NCBI RefSeq assembly: GCF_024198255.1
Contig: NZ_JAJVKW010000020.1
Location: forward strand, 1-64,000
From: Myxococcus guangdongensis
GTDB lineage: Bacteria; Myxococcota; Myxococcia; Myxococcales; Myxococcaceae
Direction: 5' to 3'
DNA length: 64,000 bases
Both the position numbers and the translations under genes were made by a program. Positions 36,965-46,415 of this stretch are shown here, one piece after another. The notes under the pieces were generated by a model. The model ran no database searches, had not been told where the DNA came from, and worked only from the letters and a program-made list of their open reading frames with translations. Position 1 is the first letter of the stretch. Every line of letters starts with the position of its first letter.

Positions 36965-38452
36965 CTACGGCGCGCGCAGGGGCAGCTCCACGAGGGCCGC
37001 GGCGAAGCGGTCGAACGCCTCGTTGGCGGGCAGCGCGGTGGCCTCGTCCATGTTGCCCAGCATCAGCGCGAAGACGACGCGCGGGTGCTCGGCATCTCCG
37101 GGCCGGTCCACCACGCCCGCGAAGCACTTCTGTCCGGACAGCGTGCCCGTCTTGGCGCGGATGCGGCCCGCGGTGATGGGCGTCACCGGGCGGTTGGCGA
37201 GGGTGCCGTCGACGCCCGCCACGGGCAGGCTGTCCACCAACGCCGCGCCATAGGGCTCGCGCAGGCTGGTGAAGAGCACGCGCGCCAGTCCTCGCGCGGT
37301 GGCCAGGTTGTAGCGCGACAGGCCGCTGCCATCGACGGGGCGCAAGTCGCGGGCGGGGATGCCTCGGCGGGTGAGCTCCTCGGCGAGCGCGGTGCGCAGG
37401 TTCGCGTAGCCCTCCACGCCGCCGCGCTCACGGGCGAAGCGCAGGCCCAGCCGCTCCGCGTAGAGGTTGAGTGACTCCTTGTTGGTGACCTTCACCAGCT
37501 CGGACAGGGGCGGGCTCGCCAGGGTGACGAGCGGCTCGGGGATGGGCGGACGCAAGGGGGCGGGGGCCTCCAGCGTGGAGGGCAGGCGCGGCACGCCTCG
37601 CTTGAGCAGGGCCTCCTCGACGCACGCGGCGAACAGCACCTGGGGCTCGTCCACGGAGAGCCGCACGTTGGCCGTGCGCGGACACTGGTTGACGGGCGAG
37701 CGCCACACACAGCGCACGCCGGGCGCGCCGCGCTGACGGGTGCAGGAGAGGTTGGCGCGCTCGGCGTTCGGGTCCACGCGGACGACGGTGGAGAGCGTGG
37801 CGAAGGCGGGCGTGAGCTGGACGTGGGGCGGGAGCGCGCAGTCCGCGCCCTCGGGGCGGGAGAGCGCGAGGTCCACCACGTTCTCGCGGAAGACGAAGGG
37901 CGTGGGCGCCGCGCTGTAGGCGTACGCGACATCATCCCAGGCCCAGCCGGGGCCGAAGGGCACGTCGTCGTCGATGCCGCGCACGCGCACCTGGCCCTTC
38001 CACTGGCGCACACCCTTCGCCTGGAGCGCGTCGGCCACCTGCTCACACGCGAGCGCCGTCTCGGGGAAGCGCCACGAGCCCAGGGACGGGTCTCCCGACG
38101 AGTCCACCACGAGGTCGCCGAGGAACAGCCCGTTGGTCAGCGTCCCCTCCAGCGTCACCGGGGTCTGGAAGCGATAGTCCGCGCCCAGGGCGGAGAGGAC
38201 GGACGCGGTGGAGACGACCTTCATCGTCGACGCGGGCAACAGCCGCACGTGCTCCCGGTGGGCATACAGCGGCTCGCCCGTGGTCGCGTCCAACACGAAG
38301 GCGCTCGCCAGCGCGCCCTCGTCCTCCAGCGTGGCGAACAGCGAAGTCGCCACCGAATTCACGGTGGGCGTCGCGGGGTGTTGGGCGTGACGACAGCCGA
38401 CGGGCAGGGCGGCGGCGGCCAGGACGAGACAGAGGGAGAGTGCGCGGCTCAT
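36965..38452 (-). CDS. dacB: D-alanyl-D-alanine carboxypeptidase/endopeptidase (PBP4-type, lipoprotein)
   Basis: A 495-residue class C penicillin-binding protein. The start at ATG 38452 gives a lipoprotein signal with lipobox LPVGC. The three penicillin-binding motifs are in order: ASTMK (Ser ~76), SLN (~328) and KTG (~436). There is a long insertion between the first two, as is typical of DacB/PBP4. It trims or cleaves peptidoglycan cross-links, anchored to a membrane facing the periplasm. An in-frame extension to 38734 is not conserved and would hide the signal peptide. It is divergent from the SH3-like gene; the 229-bp gap between them shows no clear promoter by eye. Confidence 0.92.
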   Translation of the reverse strand: MSRALSLCLVLAAAALPVGCRHAQHPATPTVNSVATSLFATLEDEGALASAFVLDATTGEPLYAHREHVRLLPASTMKVVSTASVLSALGADYRFQTPVTLEGTLTNGLFLGDLVVDSSGDPSLGSWRFPETALACEQVADALQAKGVRQWKGQVRVRGIDDDVPFGPGWAWDDVAYAYSAAPTPFVFRENVVDLALSRPEGADCALPPHVQLTPAFATLSTVVRVDPNAERANLSCTRQRGAPGVRCVWRSPVNQCPRTANVRLSVDEPQVLFAACVEEALLKRGVPRLPSTLEAPAPLRPPIPEPLVTLASPPLSELVKVTNKESLNLYAERLGLRFARERGGVEGYANLRTALAEELTRRGIPARDLRPVDGSGLSRYNLATARGLARVLFTSLREPYGAALVDSLPVAGVDGTLANRPVTPITAGRIRAKTGTLSGQKCFAGVVDRPGDAEHPRVVFALMLGNMDEATALPANEAFDRFAAALVELPLRAP

Positions 38453-38681
38453 CACGGGCGCCACGCTAACGCCCACGACCTGGGGTGTCATGTGGCGCGA
38501 GGGCTCGCGCGGGTGGATGCGGCACCCCGGTCGTCCGGTATGCGACCCGGCCCGGTGACCTGTCGGGTTCCCATCGGGCGGGCGTCTCCGGGGGGCGCCG
38601 TGGACCCGCCGGAGGGCGTGCGCGCGGGATGTCGTGGACAGGTTACGCTCGGGCGCTCGACCCCCGACGGTGCCCACGCTC

Positions 38682-39596
38682 ATGTCCTCCGCCCTGTTGC
38701 TGTCGCTGCTCCTGTCCCAGACGGAAGTGCCCACGCTCAGCTACACCGCGACCCAGCAGGAGGAGAGCAAGCCGCGAGAGCTCGAGCAGTTCGAGTTCAC
38801 GACCTTCGCGCCCTCGAAGAAGGCGGACCTCTTCGTGGGCGTGGATGAGGCGAACCTGCGCAAGTCGCCCTCGTCGGACGCGGCGGTGGTGACCACGCTA
38901 CCCCTGGGCGCGGCCGTGCGCGTGCTCGCGCGTGGCGAGGAGCGGCTCAAGGTGGGCGAGTACGTCAACCACTGGTACTCGGTGGAGTACCGGGACGCGA
39001 AGGGCGGTGACGCCGTCCAGGGGTGGCTCTTCGGCAACACGCTGACGCCATTCCGCTTCGAGGAGGACTTCGACGGCGATGGCGAGAAGGAGATCGCCAC
39101 CGTGGTGATGAGCAACGACTTCAAGATTCGCGTCCGCATCCTGGAGCCGGGCGTGAAGCCGCCTCGTCGCGTCAGCAGCGCGGATGCGCGTACGGCGGGT
39201 GGTGCGTACCTGAGCGTGGACGGCGGCCCGGCGCAGGTGCGCCTCATCCCCTCGAAGACGGCGGGCCTGGTCCTGCTCCAGGTGGACTCCAGGCCCGAGG
39301 CCTGTGGCGACTACCTCATGTCGTACGTGAGCTATACGGTGCCCGGGAACAAGAAGGGGGTCCTCGGCAAGGCGAAGCTGGCGTTCGAGGCGGCGGGGCT
39401 CTCCGACCCGCCGGTGCACTCGTCGATCGAGGTCTCCTTCCAGCCGCGAAAGAAGGAACTCACCCTCACGCGCACCAACTCCGATGAGGGCGAGGACGGC
39501 GCCGAGCAGTCGACGAAGGAGGTCACCCGCTACCGGCTCGAGGACGGCGTCTACGCCGAGCAGAAGCCGGTGGGTGCCGCCGCCGCGTCCGAGTGA
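38682..39596 (+). CDS. Exported SH3-like domain protein
   Basis: A 304-residue protein with a short hydrophobic N-terminus (ALLLSLLLS) that probably acts as a signal peptide. A bacterial SH3-like domain follows at ~50-125 (VDEANLRKSPSSDAAVVTTL and WYSVEY...GWLFGNTL), of the type that binds peptidoglycan or proteins. The rest is acidic and unrecognised; it includes DFDGDGEKE, which resembles a calcium-binding loop. ATG 38682 was chosen because it sits directly before the hydrophobic stretch. The stop codon touches the stop of the convergent sulfatase gene with no gap. Confidence 0.75.
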   Translation: MSSALLLSLLLSQTEVPTLSYTATQQEESKPRELEQFEFTTFAPSKKADLFVGVDEANLRKSPSSDAAVVTTLPLGAAVRVLARGEERLKVGEYVNHWYSVEYRDAKGGDAVQGWLFGNTLTPFRFEEDFDGDGEKEIATVVMSNDFKIRVRILEPGVKPPRRVSSADARTAGGAYLSVDGGPAQVRLIPSKTAGLVLLQVDSRPEACGDYLMSYVSYTVPGNKKGVLGKAKLAFEAAGLSDPPVHSSIEVSFQPRKKELTLTRTNSDEGEDGAEQSTKEVTRYRLEDGVYAEQKPVGAAAASE

Positions 39597-41546
39597 CTAC
39601 TTCGAGGCCGGCCAGGGCGACAGCTTCTCCGCCTCGTACTTCGTGAGCAGCGCTTGCGTCTGGCGCGCGGCGGACTCGACCTCCTCGGGTGAGAGCCCGG
39701 GGGGCAGCTTCGGGACCAGCGTGGGGAACGGGCCGTCGAAGACGAGCAGGTTCTCCAGCTCCAGCGCGTCGTTCTGCAGGTCGTACAGCTCCCACTGGTC
39801 CGCGTGCTCGCCCGACGGGTCGAACGTCCGCGACAGCTTCCAGCGCGGCGTGCGCACGCAGCGCACATGGTTGGGCTGGCACACCGGCCCCGGCGCGAGC
39901 CACGGCAGGTGCCCCGCGCGCGTGGTGCCGTCCCTCAGCGCCTCCACCGAGCGCACGAACACCGAGTAGATGGCCTCGTCGTGCAGCTGGTGCGGGTCGC
40001 CGGTGCGCGGCAGGGGCTCGGTGATTTCGTCATCCGTGATGAAGAGCACGCCCTGGCGAGGCGTCCCGTCCTGCTCCGTCACCGTGTCCGCCTGGCCCTG
40101 CACCAGCGGGCTCAGGTCCGCGCCGACGAACGGCGGCACCGGGTGATGCAGGCGCAGGTCCGTGCGGATGGCGTCGATCTCACCCGAGGACAGGCCCGCG
40201 AGGCCCAGCAGCGTGGGCAACACGTCCACGTGGCTGGTGAGCGCCTCGTGCTGCCGCGTCTGGGGGCGCTCCTTCTCCACGGGCATCCGCACGACGAGCG
40301 GCACGTGCAGCGCCTCCTGATAGGCGGTGTGCCACTTCTCCATCATGTAGCCGTGGGAGCCGGCGTACTCGCCGTGGTCCGAGAGGAAGACGACGATGGT
40401 GCTCTTCGCCAGCCCGCATTCGTCGAGCGTGCGCAGGACGCGCTCGATGTGGCCGTCCACCAGGTGGATGAGCCAGGTGTAATACTGGTTGAAGCGCAGC
40501 GTGGACACGTCCGGCGCGGCGGTGAGCTGGAAGGGGATGCCCGAGTTGAGCGTGACGGCGACGGGGTCGATGCCCTCCTTCGCCTGGTGCATGGCGAGCC
40601 CCGTCTTCGCCGCCAGCGCGAGCCCCATCTTGTACGCGTAGTCGCGCTGACAGCTCGGCTTGTTCGCGAGCGAGTCGTGCACGTTGGGCGGCAGGTGCGA
40701 GTTCTCTTGCGGGAAGCCCATCGGATTGAGCGGGAGCGTCCAACTGCCCGCGATGGGCGTCGCGGATTGGCTGTGTTGACCGGGCACGAGCAGGGGCCCC
40801 AGGGGCCGCGCGTCCGGGTCCATCTGTCGGGGGAGGATGGGATACGTCGCGATGTCGTGCGGGTTGGTGAACGACGCGACGGCGAACCATGGCTGCGGCG
40901 TCGTGGACGGGCCGTCGGCCAGCGGCGCCGCATAGGCCTGCTCGGACAGCGCGCGGTTGTAGGGCTGACCCAGGCCCATCCTGCGAAGGAAGGTGCACGC
41001 GAGGTCGGCGAAGCCCACGTCGCGGAAGGTGCCCAGGTTGTTGACCGAGGAGCCGTGGGGCTCCGGATACGACAGCTCCCAGTCGTCGAAGCCGAGCCGC
41101 TTCAGCGAGTGCTCGGGCGGATTGGCGAAGTGACACTTGCCGAAGTAGTGCGTGTGATAGCCGGCCTTCTGGAACCAGTGGCCGATGGTGGGGATCCCCT
41201 CCGGCACCAGCCACGGGAAGGCCGCCGCGTCGCCGCTCTTGAACAGGCCGTCCGTCTGGGTGACGCCGGTGCGGGTGCCGTACTGCCCTGTGTAGATGGC
41301 GGCGCGGCTGGGGATGCAGGCCGAGGCGGCGATGGTGTGGTTGCGGAAGATGGACGCGTTGCGCCGCAGCGCCGCGAAGCCCGGGAAGAACTTCCGATAG
41401 GGATTGTCCTCGCCGCCTTCGTCGATGAACCCCAGGAGGTCCTTGATGGCTGGAAGGAATCCTCCGCCCGGGCCGTACGCGAAGCGCGGGAACATGAGCT
41501 GGTCCACCGTCAGCAGCAGGATGTTGGGGCGTGTGGGCTGGTCCAT
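39597..41546 (-). CDS. Type I sulfatase (arylsulfatase family)
   Basis: A 649-residue sulfatase. The N-terminal NILLLTVDQ supplies the metal Asp. The signature CIPSR in SACIPSRAAIYTG contains the Cys (~76) that must become formylglycine, so a formylglycine-generating enzyme encoded elsewhere is required. GKCHF and LSDHGEYAG are further family motifs. There is no signal peptide, so it is probably cytoplasmic or exported otherwise. Substrate is unknown. The start is ATG 41546; a 26-residue in-frame extension upstream is not conserved-looking. Confidence 0.9.
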   Translation of the reverse strand: MDQPTRPNILLLTVDQLMFPRFAYGPGGGFLPAIKDLLGFIDEGGEDNPYRKFFPGFAALRRNASIFRNHTIAASACIPSRAAIYTGQYGTRTGVTQTDGLFKSGDAAAFPWLVPEGIPTIGHWFQKAGYHTHYFGKCHFANPPEHSLKRLGFDDWELSYPEPHGSSVNNLGTFRDVGFADLACTFLRRMGLGQPYNRALSEQAYAAPLADGPSTTPQPWFAVASFTNPHDIATYPILPRQMDPDARPLGPLLVPGQHSQSATPIAGSWTLPLNPMGFPQENSHLPPNVHDSLANKPSCQRDYAYKMGLALAAKTGLAMHQAKEGIDPVAVTLNSGIPFQLTAAPDVSTLRFNQYYTWLIHLVDGHIERVLRTLDECGLAKSTIVVFLSDHGEYAGSHGYMMEKWHTAYQEALHVPLVVRMPVEKERPQTRQHEALTSHVDVLPTLLGLAGLSSGEIDAIRTDLRLHHPVPPFVGADLSPLVQGQADTVTEQDGTPRQGVLFITDDEITEPLPRTGDPHQLHDEAIYSVFVRSVEALRDGTTRAGHLPWLAPGPVCQPNHVRCVRTPRWKLSRTFDPSGEHADQWELYDLQNDALELENLLVFDGPFPTLVPKLPPGLSPEEVESAARQTQALLTKYEAEKLSPWPASK

Positions 41547-41706
41547 CCCGACAGGGATTGCAGCCACCGTGCCCGGTTGTCCGGGCGCACGTGTCTTCTC
41601 GGGGAGGCCGCCGCGTCGAAGCACCGCCGCGCGTGGCGATGGAACGCGTCTGCGTTCACCACGGACGCGGAGGGCATGTCTGGGGTGGGGATGACCTCTG
41701 GAGGAT

Positions 41707-41742
41707 CCAGGAGTCGGAGCCGCGTCGTGCCTCGACTCCTGG
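41707..41742 (-). terminator. Candidate terminator after the first DUF4114-like gene
   Basis: CCAGGAGTCG (41707-41716) and CGACTCCTGG (41733-41742) are a perfect 10-bp inverted repeat with a 16-base loop. It begins 19 bp beyond the stop at 41762. There is no T-tract, as is common in high-GC genomes. Confidence 0.5.
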
Positions 41743-41761
41743 GCCGTGCGTCATGTCCGCG

Positions 41762-43849
41762 TCACGGCGAGCGCGTCATCTCGAAGCCGATGTCGACCTG
41801 GAGGACCTCTGGCTGACACAAGAAGTCACGCGTGTTGAGCGACGCCTGCCAGCACAGGCTGCGCCCTCCGAATGGCGAGACGTCCACGACCGCCTCCGAC
41901 GCGCCATCGGCCAGGGGGACCTGAATCCAGGTGGGCGTGGGGTTGGGGAAGCAGAGGCCCGCCGTGCATATCTCGCAGTCGGACGCGATGGCGTAGCGGG
42001 TGGAGGCCTCGCTCGTGGGGGAGCAGATGGGGCCCGTCAACTCCTGCCGGGCCACCCGCACGCGAGAGAAGGTGCAACGCGGGTCCAGGTCCGGATGCAT
42101 TCCAGGCAGTGGCGCCGTGCGCGCGAGCCCCGAGGGGTCTGTCTGCAACAGGAACACGACGTCGGAGAAGTCGCGGTCTCCGCCACCGTTGAGGTCCTCC
42201 CAGCCCAGCAGCCAGCGGTTGGGGTGGTCGGGTGACGACGCCACGGCCAGGTGCGGCGTGGCGCCATGGGACGAGGGGGGCACCCGGAGGGGCGCGTCAG
42301 GCAGCGTGATGGCGCCGTAATCGGGCCGCGCCAGCTGGGCCTGCGCCGTGGCATCCAGCCAGCCACATCGCTGCTGGGTGCTTCCTGGCAGGGTGCACGC
42401 TCCGCCCCCTTCGGGGTAGGCGTGATCGCAGACGTCGCGGTAGGCACAGCCCTGGTGGAACTCGGCGACGGTGCCTCGCGTGTCGATGTCCAGGTTCCAG
42501 GCGGACTTGGAGAAGAACACGGAGATGGGCGTCTGGAGGAAGAGGGTGCACTGGCCACTCGTCGACCGCTTCAGACAGGGGAAGGTCACACCGCTCGATG
42601 CGGGACTGTGAACGCTCGGGTTGTAGGTGACGAGGAAGAAGATGACCTCTCGCTGCCCGTCGATGGCGCCCACCGTCACCCTCCGGTCCCGGAGCGTGAT
42701 GCCGGGGTCGGGGTTCAGCGGGTTCGGAAGGCCCTGGGGCGTGTAGGCAGAGACGTCGTAGTCGAGGATGCCGTCCGGCGCGGCGGTGCGCGTGTCCGAG
42801 ACGGGTCCCATCATGAGGAAGGTGTTGAAGTCCGTGTCGTCGTCGGTGATGAGGACGGGGAGTCTGCCCAGCCCCTTGAAGTTGTTCTCCGCGACCGCCG
42901 GCTCGAGCAGGTTGGGGATGTACGGGAAGCGTCCCCGGTCCGAGTGGTGGATCGAGGAGTAGGTGCCGTAGAGCTTGCCCACGATGTCCGAGGGGTAGAG
43001 GGTGCCCGCCCTGCCCGGACGGGGATCCGCCACGTTCTCGCGACGGAAGGCGGACTGGCAACTCGAGTCCATCCCGAGGTCGGGGGTGCTGTACATGAGG
43101 CCCCCGGAGGTGAAGGGCCGCGAGCACCGTCGTGACAGTCCGATGTAGGGCCGGGCCTGCGCACCCGCCGTGGGCGCGAGGTTGTAGAGGTCCTCGTGCA
43201 GGTCCGCGATGCCATTGCGGTTCGAGTCGAGCAGCACGTCGTTGGCCCCGACGTAGCCGCGCGCCACGAGCTCATCGTGGTACATCCACCCCAGCGTGTG
43301 GCCGGCGTCGGCGCTCGTGCGCACCAGCTGGAGCGACAGGAACACCGGCTCCTCGAAGATGATGCGCTCGGCGTTCAGCGTCGTGGGGGTCGGCGCGAGT
43401 CGCAGGGTCGCACCTGCCGAGACGGTGACGTCGCGCAGGTCGCTGAACTGTGGGAGCGCGAACGGCTGCTGATGGTTGAGGTGCAGGTTGCTGACCTCGA
43501 AGGTGAAGGCCGCCTCCGTGGTGAGGCCCTGTGCGTTGGTGACGACCACCTTCACTGGCGCGCTCTGGGGAGGAAGGCAGTCCGGTGCGGTCCAGACAAT
43601 CTGGCTGCTGTCGGGGCCGTGGATGGGCGGGGACAGGGAGCCGTCGGTGGCGGTCCACGTGAAGCTGAGCGGCGAGCCCTGTGGGTCGCTCGCGGTGACG
43701 AAGAGCTCGGATGAAGCACGCCACGGCAGTCGGGGAGCGGATGGGTGGGTGCTCTCGATGCGAGGTGGCAGCGGCGGCGCGGAGTTCGCGGCGGAGGTGA
43801 ACAGCAGACAGCCCAAAGACATCCACTTCAGGAAGGGGCGGGTTTTCAT
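41762..43849 (-). CDS. Secreted DUF4114/LruC-like surface protein, copy 1
   Basis: A 695-residue exported protein with a signal peptide ending near TSAANSA. An Ig/PKD-like domain follows (~30-135), then a calcium-loop motif DSNRNGIADLHEDLY. The C-terminal part contains LLGWEDLNGGGDRDFSD, the typical DUF4114 signature, with many Cys pairs. Function is unknown; proteins like this are found on the surface or in the outer-membrane vesicles of myxobacteria. The next gene upstream is a clear paralogue in the same orientation (same length class, same motifs, same Cys spacing), so this is a tandem duplication. The start is ATG 43849, directly before the signal peptide. Confidence 0.8.
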   Translation of the reverse strand: MKTRPFLKWMSLGCLLFTSAANSAPPLPPRIESTHPSAPRLPWRASSELFVTASDPQGSPLSFTWTATDGSLSPPIHGPDSSQIVWTAPDCLPPQSAPVKVVVTNAQGLTTEAAFTFEVSNLHLNHQQPFALPQFSDLRDVTVSAGATLRLAPTPTTLNAERIIFEEPVFLSLQLVRTSADAGHTLGWMYHDELVARGYVGANDVLLDSNRNGIADLHEDLYNLAPTAGAQARPYIGLSRRCSRPFTSGGLMYSTPDLGMDSSCQSAFRRENVADPRPGRAGTLYPSDIVGKLYGTYSSIHHSDRGRFPYIPNLLEPAVAENNFKGLGRLPVLITDDDTDFNTFLMMGPVSDTRTAAPDGILDYDVSAYTPQGLPNPLNPDPGITLRDRRVTVGAIDGQREVIFFLVTYNPSVHSPASSGVTFPCLKRSTSGQCTLFLQTPISVFFSKSAWNLDIDTRGTVAEFHQGCAYRDVCDHAYPEGGGACTLPGSTQQRCGWLDATAQAQLARPDYGAITLPDAPLRVPPSSHGATPHLAVASSPDHPNRWLLGWEDLNGGGDRDFSDVVFLLQTDPSGLARTAPLPGMHPDLDPRCTFSRVRVARQELTGPICSPTSEASTRYAIASDCEICTAGLCFPNPTPTWIQVPLADGASEAVVDVSPFGGRSLCWQASLNTRDFLCQPEVLQVDIGFEMTRSP

Positions 43850-43944
43850 GTACAGGTGGGTCCTGGGTGGCCGCGTGGTTCGGCTCACGCGGTGGCGGTG
43901 CCTCCGGCCGGAACCGGAGGCAGTCCCAGGATGCATGGATTTCG

Positions 43945-43959
43945 TTAAGAAATTCTTAA
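43945..43959. promoter_or_regulatory. AT-rich palindrome upstream of copy 1
   Basis: TTAAGAA-A-TTCTTAA is a perfect 7+1+7 palindrome and the most AT-rich stretch in this area, 95 bp upstream of the start at 43849. It fits an operator for a dimeric regulator. Confidence 0.45.
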
Positions 43960-43970
43960 GCAGGTCTGGC

Positions 43971-43993
43971 GGGTCCCCGTCTGGGGAAGACCC
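43971..43993 (-). terminator. Candidate terminator after copy 2
   Basis: GGGTC/GACCC enclosing CCC/GGG with a four-base loop and a small bulge, about 42 bp past the stop at 44036. An adjacent CCCGGG pair could extend the structure. There is no T-run. Confidence 0.38.
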
Positions 43994-44035
43994 GGGAGGC
44001 CATGTGCGACCCCCGGGCCATGCTTCACTTTGACG

Positions 44036-46156
44036 TCACGGCGTGCGCGTCAGCTCGTAGCCGATGTTGACGTTGAGGACCTGAGGTTGGCACAGGAAGT
44101 CGCGCGTGCCCATCGCCACCTGCCAGCACAGGCTCTGGCCCTGGAATGCCCTGACATCCATCACCGTCTCGGACATGCCCGGCGCCAAAGGCGCGTTCAA
44201 CCAGGTGGCGCTGGGGTTGGGGAAACAGGTTCCGTCCGCACAGGAGAGGCACTCCGGGGAGATGGCATAGCGGGCGAAGTTCTCGCTCGTGGGAGTGCAC
44301 GTGGGGCTGAACACATCCGACTTGCCCACCCTCACGCGCGAGACGAAGCAACGCGGATCCAGGTCCTGAGGCAGCGCAGTGATTGACGTCGAGCGCGCGA
44401 ACCCGGAGGGCTCGGCCTGCAACAGGAACACGGCATTGGCGAAGTCCCGGTCTCCGCCGCCATTGAGGTCCTCCCAGCCCAAGAGCCACCGCTGCGGGAA
44501 GGCGGGCGACGAGGCCACGACCATGTGCGGCATGGCGCCGTTCGACGAGGCCGGGACGAAGAGGCGCTCCGCCGGCAGGACGATGTTCCCGTACTCGGGC
44601 CGGCGCAGCATCGTCTGCGCCTGTGCATCCAGCCAGCCACACAGCCGTTGGGTGGTTCCCGGCAGCGAGCAGGAGGTGCCGCTGTTGTTGGGGGCGGCGC
44701 GGTTGCAGGTGTCGCGGAAGGTGCAGCCCTGGGCGAACTCGGCCGCGGGGCTGGTGCCACGCACATCCATGTCCATGTTCCACGACGCCTTGGAGAAGAA
44801 CACGGAGACGGGCGTCTCGAGGAACAGCTCGCACCTGCCATCCGCCGCCTTCTTCAGACAGGGGAACGTGAGGCCCGCGTCGCGGGGATTGTGGATGCCC
44901 TCGAAGTAGGTGACGAGGAAGAACACGATTTCACGCCGAGGGTCGATGGTCCCCATCGCCACCTTCCTGTCCCGCGCCGTGATGCCGGGGTCGGGGTTCT
45001 GCGAGCGCAGCACGCCCTCCGGCGTGTACGCGGAGACGTCGTAGTCGGGGATGCCATCCGGAGTCGTGAGGCGCATGTCCTGGACCGGCCCCATCTGGTT
45101 GTAGGTGGCGCCGTCCTCGTCATCGTCGGTGATGAGGAAGGCGAGCCTGCCCAGGCCCTTGAAGTCGTTCTCCGGCAGGGCGGGCTCCAGCAGGTTGGGG
45201 ATGCGCGGGTAGCGCCCGAGGTCCGAGAAGCCGTTCGGGTGGGCATCGGGGAGCCCGCGACCCACGACCTCCGTGAGGGTGCGGACACTTCCCTGGCCTG
45301 GGCGTGCATCGGCCAGCATCTCGCGGCGGAAGGTCGTCTGGCAGCCGGCGTTCATCGCGAGGCCCGGCTCGCTGTACATGAAGCCCCCCGAGAAGAACGA
45401 CCGCGGGCAGCGTGGCCACAGGCCGATGTAGGGCCGTGCCTGGGGGCCGCTGGACGGCGCCAGGTTGTAGAGGTCCTCGTGGAGGTCGGCGATGCCATTG
45501 CCGTTGGTGTCGAGCAGCTCGTCATTGGGGCCGACGTAGCCACGCGCCACCAGCTCGTCGCGGTACATCCACCCCAACGTGTGGGTGCCACCCGCGTTCT
45601 TGCGCACCAGTTGGAGCGAGAGGGACACCGGCTCCTCGAAGACGATGCGCTCGGCGTTCAGGGGGATCTGCTTCGGCGTCAGCCACAGGGATTGGGGCGA
45701 GACGGAGATGCCGTGGAGCTCGCTGAACTGCGAGGGCTCGAACGGCTTCTGGTAGTCGACGTACAGGTCACCGCCGACGTTGAACGTGAAGGCCACCTCG
45801 GACGTGAGGCCGAATGCGTTGGTGACAGCCACCTTCACCGGCGCGCTGCTGGGAGGAAGGCAATCCGGCGCGGTCCAGGTGACCTCGCTCGTGGTGGCGC
45901 CGTGGACGGGCGGCGCCAGGACGCCCTCGGTGGAGGTCCACGTGAAGGTGAGCGGTGCGCCCTGTGGGTCGCTCGCCGTCACGCCGAGGACCGACGTGCT
46001 TCGCGACGGCACGTGCTCGGCGGATTGGGCGGTGCTCTCGATTCGAGGGGGGAGCAGCGCGAGCGAGGCCGGGTCCGCGTGGGCGCTCGTCGCGGCGAGG
46101 GACAACAGGCAGCCCAAGGCCATCCACCTTGGGAGCGGGCGTGATTGACGTGTCAT
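44036..46156 (-). CDS. Secreted DUF4114/LruC-like surface protein, copy 2
   Basis: A 706-residue paralogue of the gene at 41762-43849, with the same order of parts. It has a signal peptide (ending near ATSAHA), an Ig/PKD-like domain (PPRIES...), the calcium-loop motif DTNGNGIADLHEDLY, and the C-terminal LLGWEDLNGGGDRDFAN. Cys positions are largely the same in both copies, so disulphides are likely. Copy 2 diverges most between residues ~270 and 320. The start is ATG 46156, with AGGA upstream. A strong 11-bp inverted repeat lies in its leader. Function is unknown; the duplication suggests dosage or variant display at the cell surface. Confidence 0.8.
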   Translation of the reverse strand: MTRQSRPLPRWMALGCLLSLAATSAHADPASLALLPPRIESTAQSAEHVPSRSTSVLGVTASDPQGAPLTFTWTSTEGVLAPPVHGATTSEVTWTAPDCLPPSSAPVKVAVTNAFGLTSEVAFTFNVGGDLYVDYQKPFEPSQFSELHGISVSPQSLWLTPKQIPLNAERIVFEEPVSLSLQLVRKNAGGTHTLGWMYRDELVARGYVGPNDELLDTNGNGIADLHEDLYNLAPSSGPQARPYIGLWPRCPRSFFSGGFMYSEPGLAMNAGCQTTFRREMLADARPGQGSVRTLTEVVGRGLPDAHPNGFSDLGRYPRIPNLLEPALPENDFKGLGRLAFLITDDDEDGATYNQMGPVQDMRLTTPDGIPDYDVSAYTPEGVLRSQNPDPGITARDRKVAMGTIDPRREIVFFLVTYFEGIHNPRDAGLTFPCLKKAADGRCELFLETPVSVFFSKASWNMDMDVRGTSPAAEFAQGCTFRDTCNRAAPNNSGTSCSLPGTTQRLCGWLDAQAQTMLRRPEYGNIVLPAERLFVPASSNGAMPHMVVASSPAFPQRWLLGWEDLNGGGDRDFANAVFLLQAEPSGFARSTSITALPQDLDPRCFVSRVRVGKSDVFSPTCTPTSENFARYAISPECLSCADGTCFPNPSATWLNAPLAPGMSETVMDVRAFQGQSLCWQVAMGTRDFLCQPQVLNVNIGYELTRTP

Positions 46157-46203
46157 GTGTGTCCTATGGGGAGGCGTGGATCGCCAGGGGCCGTCCACGC
46201 GTT

Positions 46204-46237
46204 GGGGCTGTCACTACCAGACAGGGGTGACAGCCCC
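46204..46237. promoter_or_regulatory. Strong inverted repeat upstream of copy 2
   Basis: GGGGCTGTCAC (46204-46214) and GTGACAGCCCC (46227-46237) form a perfect 11-bp inverted repeat with a 12-base loop, 47 bp upstream of the start at 46156. It could be an operator or a leader hairpin. The remaining ~180 bp to the RdgC-like gene shows nothing else. Confidence 0.5.
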
Positions 46238-46415
46238 CTGACGCGGGCATGGTCAGGAAATTCTGGAAATCGTGACCAATCCGAGGGCGCGCCCACCGTC
46301 AAGACGCGGTGGAAGTCCAGCGTTTCGCGAGCGTGGCGCGGGTGGAGGCCCGTCCGAGGGGAGCACCAGGAGTGCCTTGACGATGTGGCCCGAGCCCCCC
46401 ATCCTGCCGCGCCCC

